Made by a program: the position numbers and the translations under genes. 7,265 nt of DNA from an uncultured Actinomycetes bacterium (GTDB taxonomy: Bacteria > Actinomycetota > Actinomycetes > Mycobacteriales > Mycobacteriaceae), in NCBI GenBank assembly GCA_903911165.1, contig CAIWCQ010000333.1:1-7265 (forward strand), given 5' to 3'. This document shows, piece by piece, positions 6,559-7,265 of the stretch (positions are counted from its first letter, which is position 1; each line of letters begins with the position of its first letter). The notes below the pieces were generated by a model. The model was not told where the DNA came from, searched no databases, and saw only the letters and a program-made list of their open reading frames with translations.

Positions 6559-6574
6559 CCGGATCATGATCCGG
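6559..6574. repeat. Perfect 16-bp palindrome between yidC and jag
   Basis: CCGGATCATGATCCGG is fully self-complementary. It begins 1 nt after the yidC stop (6555-6557) and ends 6 nt before the AAGGAG of jag. In RNA it could fold as a 6-bp stem with a CATG loop; in DNA it could be a dimeric protein site. There is no U tract, so it is not a typical terminator. Confidence 0.85.
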
Positions 6575-6593
6575 CGGGAGAAGGAGTGTGTGG

Positions 6594-7214
6594 ATGACTG
6601 AGACCGAAACCCACGACGTGGGAGATCTGGTAACCCCAGATGCCGGGGACACCGTGGCCAGCGACACCGTGGCCAGCGACACCGTGGACGCGCCGGTGAG
6701 AAGAACCGGTGACCGCGAGGATCGATTAGTCGCCGAGGGCGAGATCGCCGGTGACTACCTCGAGGAGTTCCTTGACCTCTTGGATTTCGATGGCGATATC
6801 GACCTTGATGTCGAGGGGGACCGGGCGATGGTGAGCATCGACGGCGGAGAGGACCTGGCCAAGCTGGTCGGCCGCCGCGGTGAGGTGCTGGATGCCTTGC
6901 AGGAACTGACGCGTCTTGCGGTCCATCAGAGGACAGGGGAGCGCAGCAGGCTGATGCTCGACGTAGCGGGCTGGCGCCGCCGTCGCCGCGAGGAGCTCAC
7001 CGCGATGGGCGATAAAGTGGCGCGGCGGGTGCTTGCGAGTGGCCAGCGGGAGGAGCTCGCACCCATGACGCCCTTCGAACGGAAGATCGTCCACGATGCG
7101 ATCGCGGCGGTCCCGGGCACCCGTAGTGAGAGCGAGGGAGTCGAACCCTCCCGCCGCGTGGTCGTACTGCGGTCCGGGGACGCCGCTACCGCCGTTCCGG
7201 CGGCGGCCGACTGA
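6594..7214 (+). CDS. jag: Jag/KhpB-type RNA-binding protein with KH and R3H domains
   Basis: Jag/KhpB/EloR proteins bind RNA and in Gram-positive bacteria influence cell elongation and division. The product is 206 aa. An acidic, variable N-terminal segment (1-45) includes DTVAS repeats. A KH domain is at about 70-130 with its GxxG loop as GRRG at 93-96 (LVGRRGEVLDALQ). A C-terminal R3H domain is at about 135-193; the R-x3-H signature is Arg163-His167 in FERKIVHDAI, and SESEG is at 178-182. The usual N-terminal Jag_N domain seems absent, as in mycobacteria generally. ATG at 6594 is chosen because AAGGAG (6581-6586) lies 7 nt upstream; GTG at 6588 would be only 1 nt from it. It probably belongs to the rpmH-yidC operon. 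Confidence 0.93.
   Translation: MTETETHDVGDLVTPDAGDTVASDTVASDTVDAPVRRTGDREDRLVAEGEIAGDYLEEFLDLLDFDGDIDLDVEGDRAMVSIDGGEDLAKLVGRRGEVLDALQELTRLAVHQRTGERSRLMLDVAGWRRRRREELTAMGDKVARRVLASGQREELAPMTPFERKIVHDAIAAVPGTRSESEGVEPSRRVVVLRSGDAATAVPAAAD
6648..6687 (+). repeat. 15-bp tandem repeat in the jag N-terminus
   Basis: GACACCGTGGCCAGC occurs at 6648-6662 and 6663-6677, then a partial third copy (GACACCGTGG) reaches 6687. It encodes DTVAS-DTVAS-DTV at residues 19-31, in the variable acidic segment, so copy changes keep the frame. Confidence 0.9.
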
Positions 7215-7248
7215 AGTTACATAGCTGTAGTTCCGACGCGACGAGGGG

Positions 7249-7265
7249 ATGTTTCACGTGAAACA
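7249..7265 (+). CDS. rsmG: RsmG (16S rRNA m7G methyltransferase), first codons only
   Basis: RsmG (GidB) methylates N7 of a guanine near position 527 of 16S rRNA using S-adenosylmethionine; its loss gives low-level streptomycin resistance. Only the start is in the window: ATG at 7249, then TTT CAC GTG AAA (MFHVK), which matches the MFHVKH start that I recall for some actinobacterial RsmG proteins. The position after jag is the usual one. AGGGG (7244-7248) abuts this ATG with no spacing, so the in-frame GTG at 7258, 9 nt from AGGGG, may be the true start. The identity is inferred mostly from gene order. Confidence 0.6.
7250..7265. promoter_or_regulatory. parS: parS site (ParB binding centromere)
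   Basis: TGTTTCACGTGAAACA is an exact 16-bp palindrome identical to the canonical bacterial parS sequence. ParB nucleates here and spreads; with ParA and SMC it segregates the origin. Actinobacterial parS sites cluster near oriC, and parA-parB normally lie just after rsmG, so the place fits. It overlaps the start codon region of rsmG, which is notable. It occupies the final bases of the window, so anything beyond is unseen. Confidence 0.93.

Noticed and set aside
1..7265. Mobile element, CRISPR array, tRNA or phage signature
   Set aside because: I found no transposase-like reading frame, spaced direct-repeat array, tRNA-like fold or att duplication; the gene order is the conserved origin block.

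Overview
This window is the chromosomal replication-origin neighbourhood of an actinobacterium, almost certainly a Mycobacterium (sensu lato). The DnaA AAA+ core, the RpmH body, the YidC core and the Jag KH/R3H regions read as typical mycobacterial proteins, and the gene order matches the conserved mycobacterial oriC block. The species cannot be fixed from the sequence alone. A gnd-type gene lies between dnaN and recF. As I recall, M. tuberculosis and M. leprae lack a gene there, while some other mycobacteria have one.

Layout. The left part is on the minus strand, read right to left: dnaA (4129-2624), a 421-bp dnaA-dnaN gap that is the expected oriC, dnaN (2202-1006), a 6-phosphogluconate dehydrogenase-like gene (979-86), and the first 26 codons of recF running off the left edge. 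The right part is on the plus strand: rpmH (4570-4713), rnpA (4731-5093), yidD (5090-5392), yidC (5385-6557), jag/khpB (6594-7214), and the first codons of rsmG at the right edge. A 440-bp gap (4130-4569) separates the divergent dnaA and rpmH genes. It holds a tight triplet of DnaA boxes on the dnaA side and a good SigA-type promoter for the rpmH operon.

How the genes work together. DnaA opens oriC. DnaN is the sliding clamp of the replicase, and RecF loads RecA at gaps. RpmH, RnpA, YidD, YidC, Jag and RsmG link ribosome and tRNA maturation with membrane-protein insertion and rRNA methylation. The last 16 bases of the window are an exact parS site (TGTTTCACGTGAAACA), which overlaps the apparent rsmG start and ties the origin to ParAB segregation.

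This is a well-known conserved region and I see no new multi-gene system. The points that merit a second look are: a gnd gene whose expected start codon reads ATC; parS placed over the rsmG start; three DnaA boxes clustered in the dnaA leader; two hairpins in the dnaN leader/oriC edge, one with a GAAA tetraloop; a Thermus-like open frame from rnpA back across rpmH; in-frame tandem repeats in the YidC tail and Jag N-terminus; and a perfect 16-bp palindrome between yidC and jag.
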